A stretch of DNA of 64,000 nucleotides from CAYNLK01 sp964398055 (GCA_964398055.1 CAYNLK010000026.1:23374-87373), one strand, 5' to 3'; counted from the first letter of the stretch, positions 23,811 through 32,930 are shown. Notes: generated from the sequence alone by a model not told the origin. Made by a program: numbers and translations.

Positions 23811-25337
23811 TTGAGAATCCTGCTGGCAAGTCCCGAATCGGACGTTTGGAATAGCCGCAAACATATCCACATGGGGCTGGGCTACCTGGCTGGTTCGCTG
23901 CTGGCCCACGGTTACGAGGTCGAAATTTGGGACGCGGCGGTTGAAGCGGATATTGAAAACCTGGACGAAAAGCTGGCCCGGGATCATTTTGACGTGGTCG
24001 GGCTGTCGGCGCCGACGCCGCTCATCAACAACGCCTGGGAAGCAGCCAAAACGGCCAAGAAACATGGCGCCATCACCATCTTGGGCGGCCCCCATCTGAC
24101 CTTGCAGCCGCACGAGTCGATGCAAAAACCCCAGGTCGATCTGGTGGTCCGCGGCGAAGCGGAATACACTATTATCGAGATTCTGCGGGCGTTAGAAAAA
24201 GAAAAATCAATGGTGAATTATGAATTATCAATGGTGAATTGTGAATTACCAGTTCACCATTCACAATTCACCATTCACCATTCACAATTATTCCATCTCG
24301 AAGCCGGCTGGGGCAACATCCTGGGCCTATCGTGGCGCAACCAAGAAGGCAAGATCATCCACAACCTCGACCGCCCCTTGCCCGACGACATCGACGCCAT
24401 TCCCTTTCCGGCCCATCACCTGTTCAAGATCGACCGGTACACCAACCTGAACCCTCTCACCGACGGGCTGGATATGCATGCTCGGGCCTATACCATCGTC
24501 ACCTCGCGGGGTTGCCCCTACAAATGCACCTACTGCTCCAAACCCATCACCGGCGACACCTGGCGCGGCCGCAGCGTGGACAACGTCATCGCCGAGTGGG
24601 AATGGTTGGTGAGAGAATTGGGCGCCACCGAGATCGGCATCACCGACGACATTTGGAATCTGGATAAAGAGCGGGCCAAAGCGCTGTGCGGGGCGCTGAT
24701 CAAAGCCAAGCTGAACCACGTGCCCTGGGTAACCATTCACGGTATGAAAGTGAACAATACCGACCAGGAGTTGTTCAGCCTGATGAAGCAGGCCGGCTGC
24801 AAGCGAGTCGGTTTTGGGGTGGAAAACGGCGACGACTGGATGCTGCGCCATGTCATCAAAAAAGGTCAAACCGTCGAGATGGTTCGCCACGCCTTCAAAT
24901 GGGCCAAACAGGCCAAATTGCAAACGATGGGCTTCTTCATCTTTGGTATGCCTGGTGAAACTGAGGAGTCGATGGACAAGACCATCCGCCTGGCCCTGGA
25001 ACTAGACCCGGACCTGGCCCACTTTATGATGGCCGCGCCCTTCCCCGGCACCGAAATGTGGGAAACGCTCAAAGAGCACGGCAATGTCTTCTCCGACAAT
25101 ATGGACTGGTCGCAACTGGCTATTCAGGATAACAAGGCTCACTTTGCTTTTGGCGACCTGGACAAAGAGACGGTCGAGCGCAAGTGGCACGAGGCCCATC
25201 GCCGCTTTTACCTGCGACCCAAGCGCATTGCCCGCATCGCCGCCCGCAAAGATACCTGGCAGCGTTTACCCTACTACGCCAGAACCGCCGCCAATATGCT
25301 GCTAGGGCTGGGCGAACGAGAGAAAGCCGCAGCGTGA
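23811..25337 (+). CDS. B12-binding-domain radical SAM enzyme 3 with an in-frame repeat
   Basis: An enzyme of about 508 residues, paralogous to the one at 21748: an N-terminal MRILLASPESD cobalamin-binding-type domain, ITILGGPHLTLQP, VVRGEAEYT, cluster motif CPYKCTYCSKPITG near residue 236, FGVENGDDWML, and FFIFGMPGETEESM. I choose the TTG at 23811 because TGGAGG lies six bases upstream and the family starts there. Residues about 134-160 (SMVNYELSMVNCELP onward) come from a tandem/inverted repeat inserted without breaking the frame, in the linker between the two domains where enzyme 2 has a shorter, unrelated stretch. Function unknown. Confidence 0.88.
   Translation: MRILLASPESDVWNSRKHIHMGLGYLAGSLLAHGYEVEIWDAAVEADIENLDEKLARDHFDVVGLSAPTPLINNAWEAAKTAKKHGAITILGGPHLTLQPHESMQKPQVDLVVRGEAEYTIIEILRALEKEKSMVNYELSMVNCELPVHHSQFTIHHSQLFHLEAGWGNILGLSWRNQEGKIIHNLDRPLPDDIDAIPFPAHHLFKIDRYTNLNPLTDGLDMHARAYTIVTSRGCPYKCTYCSKPITGDTWRGRSVDNVIAEWEWLVRELGATEIGITDDIWNLDKERAKALCGALIKAKLNHVPWVTIHGMKVNNTDQELFSLMKQAGCKRVGFGVENGDDWMLRHVIKKGQTVEMVRHAFKWAKQAKLQTMGFFIFGMPGETEESMDKTIRLALELDPDLAHFMMAAPFPGTEMWETLKEHGNVFSDNMDWSQLAIQDNKAHFAFGDLDKETVERKWHEAHRRFYLRPKRIARIAARKDTWQRLPYYARTAANMLLGLGEREKAAA
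24207..24290 (+). repeat. In-frame tandem/inverted repeat inside radical SAM enzyme 3
   Basis: Units of AATGGTGAATTATGAATT type occur twice directly and then as their complement (TTCACCATTCACAATT type). The best paired arms are GGTGAATTGT (24233-24242) and ACAATTCACC (24263-24272). The low-GC composition differs sharply from the surrounding coding sequence. Confidence 0.85.
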
Positions 25338-25404
25338 ATCGTGGAGCGTGAGGCGTGAAGCGTAAAGCGATGTTCGCTCTTCGCTCCACGCTCCCCGCTC
25401 TACG
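25333..25404 (+). repeat. Hairpin minisatellite between radical SAM enzymes 3 and 4
   Basis: Short direct units (GCGTGAGGCGTGAAGCGTAA) followed by their complement; arms CGTGGAGCG (25340-25348) and CGCTCCACG (25382-25390) pair perfectly. It fills the gap and explains the spurious N-terminal extension of the next open frame. Confidence 0.8.
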
Positions 25405-25420
25405 CACTCCGAACCGTCCT

Positions 25421-26500
25421 ATGCTCAAACTCCTGACCAAACTCCCTCTTTACTGGTCCTACCGCCGCTTTGGCTGGCCCATGATGCTGCCTTTCTCCAT
25501 CGTGGTCAGCGTGAGTTACCGCTGCAACAGCAAATGCCAAACCTGCGACGTGTGGCGCAAACCCAATGACGATATGACCTTAGAAGAGTGGGACAAAACC
25601 TTTGCCAACCTGGGTCCAGGGCCGCTCTACTTCACCTTCACCGGCGGGGAACCGTTCTTGCGCAAAGACACCGCCGAGCTGGCCCTGTCGGCCTATCGCC
25701 ATTGCCGCCCCGCGGTCATCACCATTCCCACCAACGGCATCTTGACTCGCCAAATCATCGACCAGGTTGACCGGTTGTGCGCCGGAGCGCCCAAAACCAA
25801 GATTGGGGTCAACCTGTCGCTGGATGAGGTCGGCGAGCGGCACGATGAAATCCGCATGGTCCCGGGTAACTGGAACAAGGCCATGAAAAGCTGGCAAGAG
25901 CTAAAAGCCTTGCAAAAAGCACACGCCAACCTGGTGTTGACCACCCACACCGTCATCTCCAACTTCAACATCGACCGTTTTTTTGAAATCTACGCCGGGC
26001 TGGAATTTTTGGAACCGGACAGCTACATCACCGAAATCGCCGAAGAACGGGTCGAACTGGATACGGTCGGCTGGGAAATTACGCCGCTGGCCGAAAAATA
26101 TGGTCCGGTGGCCGATTATCTCAGTCAAAGAGCCAGGGAGCGCCCGGTGAAGGGCCTGGCCAAAATCACCCAGGCTTTTCGAGCCGAGTATTACCAACTG
26201 GCCAAGCGGGTGCTGTACGAACAGCGCCAGGTGATCCCCTGTTACGCCGGCTGGGCCAGTTGCCAGCTTGCCCCCAACGGCGACGTCTGGAGCTGCTGCA
26301 TCCGGGCCGAAGGCGTGGGCAATTTACGGGAACACAACTACGACCTGCGGCCTATCTGGCGCAGCCAAGCTATGGCCCAACTCCGCGACAGCATCTACCG
26401 GGGTGAATGCGCCTGCCCGATGGCCAATGCCTCTTATGCTAACATGCTCCTCCATCCCCCCACCCTGGGCAAAGTGATCTCAACGGTGATTTCGTCCTAA
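25421..26500 (+). CDS. Radical SAM/SPASM-type enzyme 4
   Basis: An enzyme of about 359 residues without a cobalamin domain. Cluster motif CNSKCQTCDVW near residue 35, then FTFTGGEPFLRKD and a C-terminal Cys-rich section (CYAGWASCQLAPNGDVWSCC, then GECACPM) resembling a SPASM/twitch domain for auxiliary clusters. SPASM enzymes modify peptides, or lipids and sugars in other branches. The ATG at 25421 starts the conserved MLKLLTKLPLYW sequence; codons upstream derive from the hairpin minisatellite. Last gene of the cluster; 26501-26735 downstream has no gene and no obvious terminator. Confidence 0.85.
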   Translation: MLKLLTKLPLYWSYRRFGWPMMLPFSIVVSVSYRCNSKCQTCDVWRKPNDDMTLEEWDKTFANLGPGPLYFTFTGGEPFLRKDTAELALSAYRHCRPAVITIPTNGILTRQIIDQVDRLCAGAPKTKIGVNLSLDEVGERHDEIRMVPGNWNKAMKSWQELKALQKAHANLVLTTHTVISNFNIDRFFEIYAGLEFLEPDSYITEIAEERVELDTVGWEITPLAEKYGPVADYLSQRARERPVKGLAKITQAFRAEYYQLAKRVLYEQRQVIPCYAGWASCQLAPNGDVWSCCIRAEGVGNLREHNYDLRPIWRSQAMAQLRDSIYRGECACPMANASYANMLLHPPTLGKVISTVISS

Positions 26501-26735
26501 ACCTTGATCACCGGCTTGCTTCATTTTAAAAAATCTCGTAACATTGATCAGGTTTAAAGATAGCGATTTTCAAAGCCAATCGGCGAAAGCAAACAATGAT
26601 GGGAACAGTGATTTCTTTCGTCGTGGCCGGGTGAAGGTATTGATTTACCAACGAGTATCAGTTGGTGCAGCCCCTCACTCTGAAATCATTTTAAGATTTA
26701 TTCACCTCATTTATTTAAGCGCAAGGAAGGAAGGA

Positions 26736-28802
26736 ATGTCAGAAACTCCGGAGAAACAAGATTATTTCAAGGACCACCTGGTGGTCCGCCACCCCGATGG
26801 TCAGTCGGACAAATTCCCACTGCCCGATGAAGAAGAGGCCATTGTCCGGGTGGGGCGCGAGCTGGACAATGACATTGTTCTGACCGATGGACGAGCCTCG
26901 CGCTACCACGCCGAGATTCGTCGCACCGCCGCCGGGGGTCTGGAAGTGAAAGACCTCAACAGCGCCAACGGCACTCTGGTGGGGGCCAACCGGATCAAGC
27001 CGGACACCTGGCACGGGGTTCTGGCCGGCCAGACCATCCAACTGGGTGAGACCCGCCTGTTCTGGGAAAAAGCGGCCTCGTCCCAATCGACCATCGCGAT
27101 GCCCGCCCAAAAACAGGCGGCCGCGGTGGCCCCGCCGCCACCGGCAGTTGAGCCTGCTCCGGCCCCCGCTCCAGCGCCAACCCCTATTGCCCAGCCGGTT
27201 GCCCAAAAATCAATGATTCCGATTATGATTGGGGCCGCCGCGGTGGTCATCCTGTTAGCTTTGATTGGGGCGGGGTTGCTATTGGGCTGGTTTAGCCGGC
27301 AAACAGAGGTCGCCCAGCCACCCGCCACCGGCCAGGTGGGGAGCGGTCGAGCTACCGACAGCAGCCTGGCCCAGCAGACGCCCGGCGACGCAGCGCCGGT
27401 CAATACGCCAACGCCCGGTGGTCCCCAACTGGCTCTGCCGGTAGTGAACGTGCTGTCCAGCGAGATTCGGCCCATTGTGCTGGGCGCCTTACCCAGTCCG
27501 GATAAAGCCCTACTACTGGTTGACGTGCGCGTGGAGAATGTGGGCAACGCCTCCTTTGTGCTCTCCACCAACAACTTCACGGTGCGGACCGATACCGGCG
27601 AGGTCTTGCCTGAGGCGGGCGGCGCTACCAGCCCCGACGGTTTGCGACGGCTGGGCATTGTTAACCGCTTTAACAATCTCAATCTAACGCCAGGCGGCAG
27701 CGTTTTTGAAGACCTGATGTTTGAGGTGGAGGCCAAAAGTTACCAGGCCGAATTGGTTTTTCAACCACCCAACTTGAATCCCATTGTGTTGGGTCTGGGC
27801 AGGATTGACGCCGGTCGAGAGTTAGCCATCGCTTTGGGCACGCCGGTGGCCGCAGAAACGGCGGCAGCCATCGCGGCCCAGGCCACGCCTACCCTCGAAC
27901 CAACCCCCACCCCAACCCGGCCGCCGGAAATCCCGGCCCCGCAAGTGGTCTCCCGGTCGGCTTTGGTGGGCACAATTGCCTATCCGGTTTTTAACGGCGA
28001 TGATTATGACCTCTATTTGGGTCGAGTCGACGGCGCCGGCACCCGTTTCTACCGGGCGCACGCCAGCCAGCCAGCCTTTAGCCAGGATGGGGCCCGGATT
28101 GCCTTCCATTCCTGGGCCGGCGATTCCCGCGGCCTGGTGACGATGGATGTGAGCGGGGCCAATCCTAACCTGATTACTAACTTCATCGAAGATCAACTGC
28201 CCACCTGGACTGCCGATGGGGAGGAGATTGTCTTGCTCTCACGTCGCTCCGGGGGGCGCCAATCACAGTTGATCAGAGTTGATGGCGCCACCGAGCTGGG
28301 TGAGAGTACAATTTTGGGTGAAGGGGAGTATCCCACCATTGGGGCGACCGGTCAACTGGCCTTCAAAGGTTGGGGCAACACGGCCTATGGGTTGCGCCTC
28401 AGCACGGCTACCATGGGGGATGTGCAAACCGTCACCAACTCCGATGAAGATACCGCGCCAGCCCTCTCCCCGGATGGCAGCAAAGTTGCCTTTATGTCTC
28501 GCCGGGAAGGCGATTGGAATATCTACGTGGTCAATGTGGATGGCTCTAACTTGCAGCGGTTGACGGAAGACGAGGCCGACGATGGGTTGCCCACCTGGTC
28601 GCCGGATGGTAACGCCATTGCCTTTATCAGTAACCGGGGCGGTCCCTGGGCCATCTGGGCAATGACGCCGGAGGGGCTTGGTCTGCGCCAGCTCTTTACT
28701 ATGGAAGGCTCGCCCGACGGCTTTGTGGGCACCGACACCTATGCCTCGCGCGGCTGGGCCGAAGAGAGAATTAGTTGGACCAGAGCCAATCTGGTGGAGT
28801 AG
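26736..28802 (+). CDS. FHA-domain membrane protein with PD40/TolB-like propeller
   Basis: A 688-residue protein starting after AAGGAAGGA. Residues 15-110 form an FHA phosphothreonine-binding domain (VRVGRELDNDIVL, SRYHAEI, NSANGTLV). A Pro/Ala linker leads to one membrane span (161-186), then a DUF4352-like beta domain (VDVRVENVGNASFVLSTNNF) and a C-terminal PD40/TolB-type propeller (SPDGSKVAFMSRREGDWNIY, WSPDGNAIAFISNRGG). The FHA side would be cytoplasmic and read Ser/Thr kinase signals; the propeller would be outside. It matches the PP2C-like protein at 5128 in plan. The open frame extends 64 codons upstream without similarity. Convergent with the kinase at 28864. Confidence 0.82.
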   Translation: MSETPEKQDYFKDHLVVRHPDGQSDKFPLPDEEEAIVRVGRELDNDIVLTDGRASRYHAEIRRTAAGGLEVKDLNSANGTLVGANRIKPDTWHGVLAGQTIQLGETRLFWEKAASSQSTIAMPAQKQAAAVAPPPPAVEPAPAPAPAPTPIAQPVAQKSMIPIMIGAAAVVILLALIGAGLLLGWFSRQTEVAQPPATGQVGSGRATDSSLAQQTPGDAAPVNTPTPGGPQLALPVVNVLSSEIRPIVLGALPSPDKALLLVDVRVENVGNASFVLSTNNFTVRTDTGEVLPEAGGATSPDGLRRLGIVNRFNNLNLTPGGSVFEDLMFEVEAKSYQAELVFQPPNLNPIVLGLGRIDAGRELAIALGTPVAAETAAAIAAQATPTLEPTPTPTRPPEIPAPQVVSRSALVGTIAYPVFNGDDYDLYLGRVDGAGTRFYRAHASQPAFSQDGARIAFHSWAGDSRGLVTMDVSGANPNLITNFIEDQLPTWTADGEEIVLLSRRSGGRQSQLIRVDGATELGESTILGEGEYPTIGATGQLAFKGWGNTAYGLRLSTATMGDVQTVTNSDEDTAPALSPDGSKVAFMSRREGDWNIYVVNVDGSNLQRLTEDEADDGLPTWSPDGNAIAFISNRGGPWAIWAMTPEGLGLRQLFTMEGSPDGFVGTDTYASRGWAEERISWTRANLVE

Positions 28803-28863
28803 GAGAATGAGCAGGGGTGCGGTAGGATTTCCGCCCCCTATTTGCCAGGGCGACCGGCTAGGG

Positions 28864-30252
28864 CTAGACTGCTTCAGATCGGGCCGGCAAGGTAAACCAG
28901 AAGCAACTCCCCCGGCCGGCTATTCCCTCGCTTTCCACGCCGATCTGCCCCCCATGCGCCTCAACCAACTGCCGGGCGATGGCCAACCCCAACCCCGAAC
29001 CGCCTTGCTCCCGCGCGCGGGCTTTGTCGCCCCGCCAGAAGCGATCAAAGACATGCGGCAAATCCTGAGCCGGGATGCCCGACCCGGTGTCCCAGACCGC
29101 TACCCGCACCACTCTGCCAGGTTGGTCTTCGCTAACCAATATTTTGATGATCCCGTCAGGCGGGGTATAACGCAGAGCATTGGCGATCAAATTGTGCAAA
29201 ATCTGTTGCAGCCGGTGCTGGTCGGCCAGAACCGGCGGCAAATGGGGCGGCAACTCCACCTGGATCCGGATATTCTTTTCACGGGCCAATTCAAAAAAGA
29301 GATCAACGATCTTGGCGACGAGGGGGCCTAACTCGGTTGGCTCCAGATCGAGACTCAATTGGCCGGCTTCGGCCTGGGCTAACTCGCGCAGGTCGCTGAT
29401 CAGCCGGTTCAGGATAAGCGTTTCCTCGTAGATGCCGGCAATCTCGGCCTTTTCCAGGGGATAGATGTCATCCAAAATGGCCTGGAGGTTGCCCTGGATG
29501 ATGCTCAAGGGGGTGCGCAGCTCGTGGGCGATGTCGGCGACCATGTTACGGCGCAGGGTCTCGGCCTGCTGAAGATTGGCGGCCATATCGTTAAAGGCCG
29601 TAGCCAGATCGACCAATTCATCGGCCCCTTTGACCGCAACCCGCTCATCGAGTTGACCTCGGGAAAAACCGCGGGCCGCGGCGGCCAGTCGTCCCAGCGG
29701 CGCAGACAGACCGCGGGCCATCACTACGCCACTTAACAAACCCAAAATCCCGGCAATGAGAGCGGCCTGCACCAAGGCCTGATTGATTTGATCCAGAAAA
29801 AGTTGAGCCGAAGGCGGTAATTGGGCCTGGCCCGGTCCGCTGGTCAAGAGATACCCAACCGTTTGTTGCTGCCACACAACCGGGACGGCGCGGGCCAATT
29901 CCTGCCGACTCAACTGGGTCTGCGCCCCCGTGTCGCCGCCAGCATAGACCACCCGGCCGGCAGCATCAGCCAGAATCAGGGCCGGCGCGCCCCGGCGTAA
30001 GCCTCGCCCGGCGCCGGTCCCCATACCGCCGCCCCGCACCTCCCCCAACAGCGTCGCGACTCCGGTCCAGGAACCGGTGCGACCATAATACTGAGCCAAC
30101 TCCGGCAGCAGCGCGTCGATCATCTGGCCGTGGGTCACAAAGCGGCGGAATTCGGCGCTGACCTGATAGTTGGCCAGCAGGGCGGCAATGATGATAGCGA
30201 CAACGGTGACCAGGCCAAAAGCCAGCGACAGCCGCAGCCAGAGTTTGTTCAT
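28864..30252 (-). CDS. Sensor histidine kinase with HAMP domain
   Basis: A 462-residue membrane kinase: two spans (8-28 and about 165-190) enclosing a sensor domain of about 135 residues with a Gly-rich loop, HAMP (about 185-240), HisKA with VADIAHELRTPLSII, and HATPase with HNLIANALRYTPPDG, DTGSGIPAQDLPHVFDRF and GSGLGLAIARQL. Its ATG overlaps the response regulator TGA by one base, so the pair is a coupled two-component system. Being next to the bc/cytochrome locus, it may respond to redox or envelope state, but no ligand motif proves this. Confidence 0.9.
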   Translation of the reverse strand: MNKLWLRLSLAFGLVTVVAIIIAALLANYQVSAEFRRFVTHGQMIDALLPELAQYYGRTGSWTGVATLLGEVRGGGMGTGAGRGLRRGAPALILADAAGRVVYAGGDTGAQTQLSRQELARAVPVVWQQQTVGYLLTSGPGQAQLPPSAQLFLDQINQALVQAALIAGILGLLSGVVMARGLSAPLGRLAAAARGFSRGQLDERVAVKGADELVDLATAFNDMAANLQQAETLRRNMVADIAHELRTPLSIIQGNLQAILDDIYPLEKAEIAGIYEETLILNRLISDLRELAQAEAGQLSLDLEPTELGPLVAKIVDLFFELAREKNIRIQVELPPHLPPVLADQHRLQQILHNLIANALRYTPPDGIIKILVSEDQPGRVVRVAVWDTGSGIPAQDLPHVFDRFWRGDKARAREQGGSGLGLAIARQLVEAHGGQIGVESEGIAGRGSCFWFTLPARSEAV

Positions 30253-30941
30253 CAGTCGCCTCGCAGCCGGTAACCAACGCCGTAGATGGTCTCGATATAG
30301 GCCGGGTCGTCGGCGTCAACCCCAATTTTCTTGCGGAGATTCTTGATGTGGGCGTCGATGGTGCGCTCCAGGCCGGCGTAGGCGTAGCCCAACCCTTTTT
30401 CGATCAACTCCATGCGGGTAAAGGCCCGACCAGGACTTTCCAGCATGATTTTCAGCAAATCGAACTCGGTCGGGGTCAGTTCCAGGGGTTCTCGGTTGAT
30501 CGTGGCCTGGTGGCGCTCCAGATCCAGGGTCAATTGGCCAACCTGGCGGACAGGGGGCGCAGCCGGGCTATCGCTGGTGCGGCGCAGAACGGCGCGCACC
30601 CGGGCCACCACTTCACGCGGGTTGAAGGGCTTGGCAATATAATCGTCTGCGCCCAACTCCAACCCCACAATCCGGTCGGTATCTTCCACCCGGGCGGTGA
30701 GCATAATAATGGGTAGGTTGGCCAGCGCCGGGTCGCGGCGGACCAGGCGGGTGATTTCCCAGCCATCCCGGTCGGGCAGCATCAGATCGAGCACCACCAG
30801 ATCGGGCCGGTCGCGGCGGATAACGTGCAGGGCAGTCTCACCGTCGTTGGCAGTTAATACCTGGAAATTGGCTTGCTCCAGGTAGGAACGCACCAACCGG
30901 ACAATTTTTTGATCGTCGTCAACTACAAGAATGCGAGCCAT
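30252..30941 (-). CDS. OmpR-family response regulator
   Basis: A 229-residue regulator: receiver domain with the acidic pair in VVDDDQK, phospho-acceptor Asp52 (VVLDLMLPDRDG) and Lys in IAKPFNPREV, then a winged-helix DNA-binding domain (LELTPTEFDLLKIM, ERTIDAHIKNLRKKIG, IETIYGVGYRL). All phosphorylation residues are present. The start at 30941 gives the standard MARILVVDDD beginning; a longer frame upstream has no similarity. It is the first gene of the kinase operon and follows the DUF4405 gene by about 50 bases, so it could be read through from the cytochrome cluster. Confidence 0.92.
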   Translation of the reverse strand: MARILVVDDDQKIVRLVRSYLEQANFQVLTANDGETALHVIRRDRPDLVVLDLMLPDRDGWEITRLVRRDPALANLPIIMLTARVEDTDRIVGLELGADDYIAKPFNPREVVARVRAVLRRTSDSPAAPPVRQVGQLTLDLERHQATINREPLELTPTEFDLLKIMLESPGRAFTRMELIEKGLGYAYAGLERTIDAHIKNLRKKIGVDADDPAYIETIYGVGYRLRGD

Positions 30942-30990
30942 ATGGATACCTGTTAGTATTATATAGTCTGACTCGACCTGCTGCCAACTC

Positions 30991-31572
30991 TCAGGCCACG
31001 GCGCATTCATCTGGTCCACAGAAGGCCGCCTGAGTGTAACGACGAACCACACACATGACCCATTGCCAGTGCAAGGCCAGATGAACAACCAAAAGGGCGA
31101 TCATCGCCAGGCCGGCCCACAGGTGAAGCTCCTTCCAATCATGCCGGGTCAGGGTCAAGAGGGTGGCGCCGTAGAAAGGATTGCGCCCGCCTTGATAGCC
31201 GCCGCTCGGCAGCACCAGCCAGGCAATTAAGCCGGACAGATTGACCAGGAAGAAGACCACAAACAGCAAACTGTTGAGCGAAAAGTTGATCCGAGCCTGT
31301 TTAGCCAGCTTTTTGAAGTAGCGTTGTGACACGCATGAAATCCATTGCCAGTGGAGCACCAGGTGCAAAGTTACCCCGGCCAGCATGGCCAGGCCCAACC
31401 AGTTGTGCAAGTCGATCCAGCTAGCGCGGGTCAAGCCCAAAAAGATAGTCTCGCGGCTGCCCGGACCCTCTGGCAAAATCAACCACAGCAGCAAACCGGT
31501 GAGGGCAGTAACCAGAAAAAGGATGAAGATAGTCACGTCGAACCAGAAATTTGTTTTGGTTTTGCCAAACAT
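30991..31572 (-). CDS. DUF4405 / cytochrome b561-like membrane protein
   Basis: A 193-residue membrane protein made of two similar halves, each with a hydrophobic segment, a loop with Trp/His (DLHNWLGLAML and ELHLWAGLAMI), and a segment ending in HLVLHWQW or HLALHWQW. The repeated His residues suit haem b or quinone binding, and DUF4405 proteins often accompany c-type cytochromes. GGAGG lies eight bases before the ATG at 31572. It is the last cytochrome-related gene of the cluster and may form a membrane anchor or quinone site for it. Confidence 0.8.
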   Translation of the reverse strand: MFGKTKTNFWFDVTIFILFLVTALTGLLLWLILPEGPGSRETIFLGLTRASWIDLHNWLGLAMLAGVTLHLVLHWQWISCVSQRYFKKLAKQARINFSLNSLLFVVFFLVNLSGLIAWLVLPSGGYQGGRNPFYGATLLTLTRHDWKELHLWAGLAMIALLVVHLALHWQWVMCVVRRYTQAAFCGPDECAVA

Positions 31573-31646
31573 GGGTACACCTCCGAAAATCAGGAATTGG
31601 AGATTGGACAAACTCTCTCATTTCTCATCGTTAATTTCTAATTTTA

Positions 31647-32759
31647 TCAGTTGCCTCGCAGCCAGGGCGGTCCCAGACCTTGACCCTGTCCCGTACCCTG
31701 CCGGGTAGGTTCGGCCACGGCCGGCGCAGTTGGTTCCCACGACCGGATATAGCTGACCAGGGCATTGAGTTGGGCATCGCTTAAGCGACCGCCCCAGGCC
31801 GGCATCCGAGTGTCGGGCACACCCTGCGAGATGATCGCTTTGATGGCCTGATCATTGGTCTGGGTGAGGAAATTTTGGGTATTCAGGGCCGGGGCCATCC
31901 GGGTCCCTTGCCCGTCACTACCGTGACAGTTGCTGCAGGCAACGCGGAAGAGTTTCTGGCCGGCCGCGATCACCTCGGCGTCGGTGCTGGCGATGGGCGG
32001 CAGTTCCGGCTGCGGGATCAAGCCGGACGGAATCTCAGGCCAGTAACGAATCAGGCCGACCAGATGGTCGATGTCCGGTTCGGTCAGGGCCTGGCTCCAG
32101 CCGGCCATCAGCGTACCGGAAACGCCGTTGGCGATGATCCGCGTCAGGTCGGCGTCCGTTTTCTGCTGGCGCAGGTCGGCCCTGTTGAGCGCCGGGGCCA
32201 CGCTGCTGCCTTCGCCTTCGGCGCCGTGACAGCCGGCACAGTTGGCCGCGTAGATGGGCAGGGCGCCGGCCAGCAGCTCACCGTGAGGCAAAGCGGCCAG
32301 CCCGGCCAGCAGCTCGTCGGAAATTTCAATGCTAATCACGGTGGGCGGCGTCAACCCCAGCTGTTCGACCGTGCGGGCTGTAGCGGTCCAGTCACCGTGC
32401 TGGATCGTGGCAATCAACTGGTCGATCTGCATATCGTTGAGCACGCCTCCCTCTTTAACGCCCCAGGCAGCCATAGCAGTGTTATAGCGCCCCCGCTCGA
32501 TGACCTTAAAAATGGCGTCATAATCCATCGTGCGGACGCCGTCATTGTCCAGACCGGGATAGGTACTGATGCCCTGGCCGGCAGGCCCATGGCAGACGAC
32601 GCAATTTTGGGCGTAGAGGAGCTGTCCTTGCTCGATTGACTCGGCCAACAACTCCGTTTCAGCCCTGGCCATCCGGCCGGCCTCGTTGAAAGCGTAGATG
32701 GGCAGGAGGGCGGTGATCACTGCTGTGGCGATGAAACCAACGATTGTCCATTTTCTCAT
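31647..32759 (-). CDS. Triple-haem c-type cytochrome
   Basis: A 370-residue exported protein with one N-terminal signal/anchor (WTIVGFIATAVITALLPIYAF) and three cytochrome c domains, each with CxxCH (CVVCHGPAGQG, CAGCHGAEGEG, CSNCHGSDGQG) and a downstream Met-ligand region such as MPAWGG. It lies directly after the Rieske and cytochrome b genes and probably replaces cytochrome c1 as electron acceptor of the complex. GGAGGAG precedes the ATG at 32759. Codons further upstream in the open frame are only translated minisatellite. The C-terminus is Gly/Gln-rich (GTGQGQGLG), like the exported protein at 34967. Confidence 0.92.
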   Translation of the reverse strand: MRKWTIVGFIATAVITALLPIYAFNEAGRMARAETELLAESIEQGQLLYAQNCVVCHGPAGQGISTYPGLDNDGVRTMDYDAIFKVIERGRYNTAMAAWGVKEGGVLNDMQIDQLIATIQHGDWTATARTVEQLGLTPPTVISIEISDELLAGLAALPHGELLAGALPIYAANCAGCHGAEGEGSSVAPALNRADLRQQKTDADLTRIIANGVSGTLMAGWSQALTEPDIDHLVGLIRYWPEIPSGLIPQPELPPIASTDAEVIAAGQKLFRVACSNCHGSDGQGTRMAPALNTQNFLTQTNDQAIKAIISQGVPDTRMPAWGGRLSDAQLNALVSYIRSWEPTAPAVAEPTRQGTGQGQGLGPPWLRGN

Positions 32760-32779
32760 AAGGCTACTCCTCCAGGAGA

Positions 32780-32930
32780 AGAAGCGAATAGCGAATAGCG
32801 AATAGCGAATAGCGAATAGCGAATTTGCGAATGGCGAATTTGCGAATAGTGAATTTGCGAATAACGAAACCACCCTGAATAACCTATTTGCGATTTACGA
32901 TTTGCCATTCGCCATTCGCCATTCGCTCAT
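32780..32930. repeat. Hairpin minisatellite between the cytochrome c and Rieske genes
   Basis: Five to six direct units of GCGAATA, then GCGAATTT variants, followed after about 50 bases by the complement units (GCCATTCGCCATTCGCCATT). It can fold into a long imperfect hairpin in the mRNA. Units are too short and variable for CRISPR. Confidence 0.88.

Noticed and set aside
26544..26735. N-terminal extension of the FHA protein
   Set aside because: No similarity and no ribosome-binding site; AAGGAAGGA directly precedes the ATG at 26736.
32760..32873. N-terminal extension of the triple-haem cytochrome (repeating ANSLFANSPFANS)
   Set aside because: It is translated minisatellite DNA. The real start follows GGAGGAG at 32759 and opens a normal signal peptide.
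32780..32930. CRISPR array
   Set aside because: Units of about 7 bases, no unique spacers of 30-40 bases and no cas genes.
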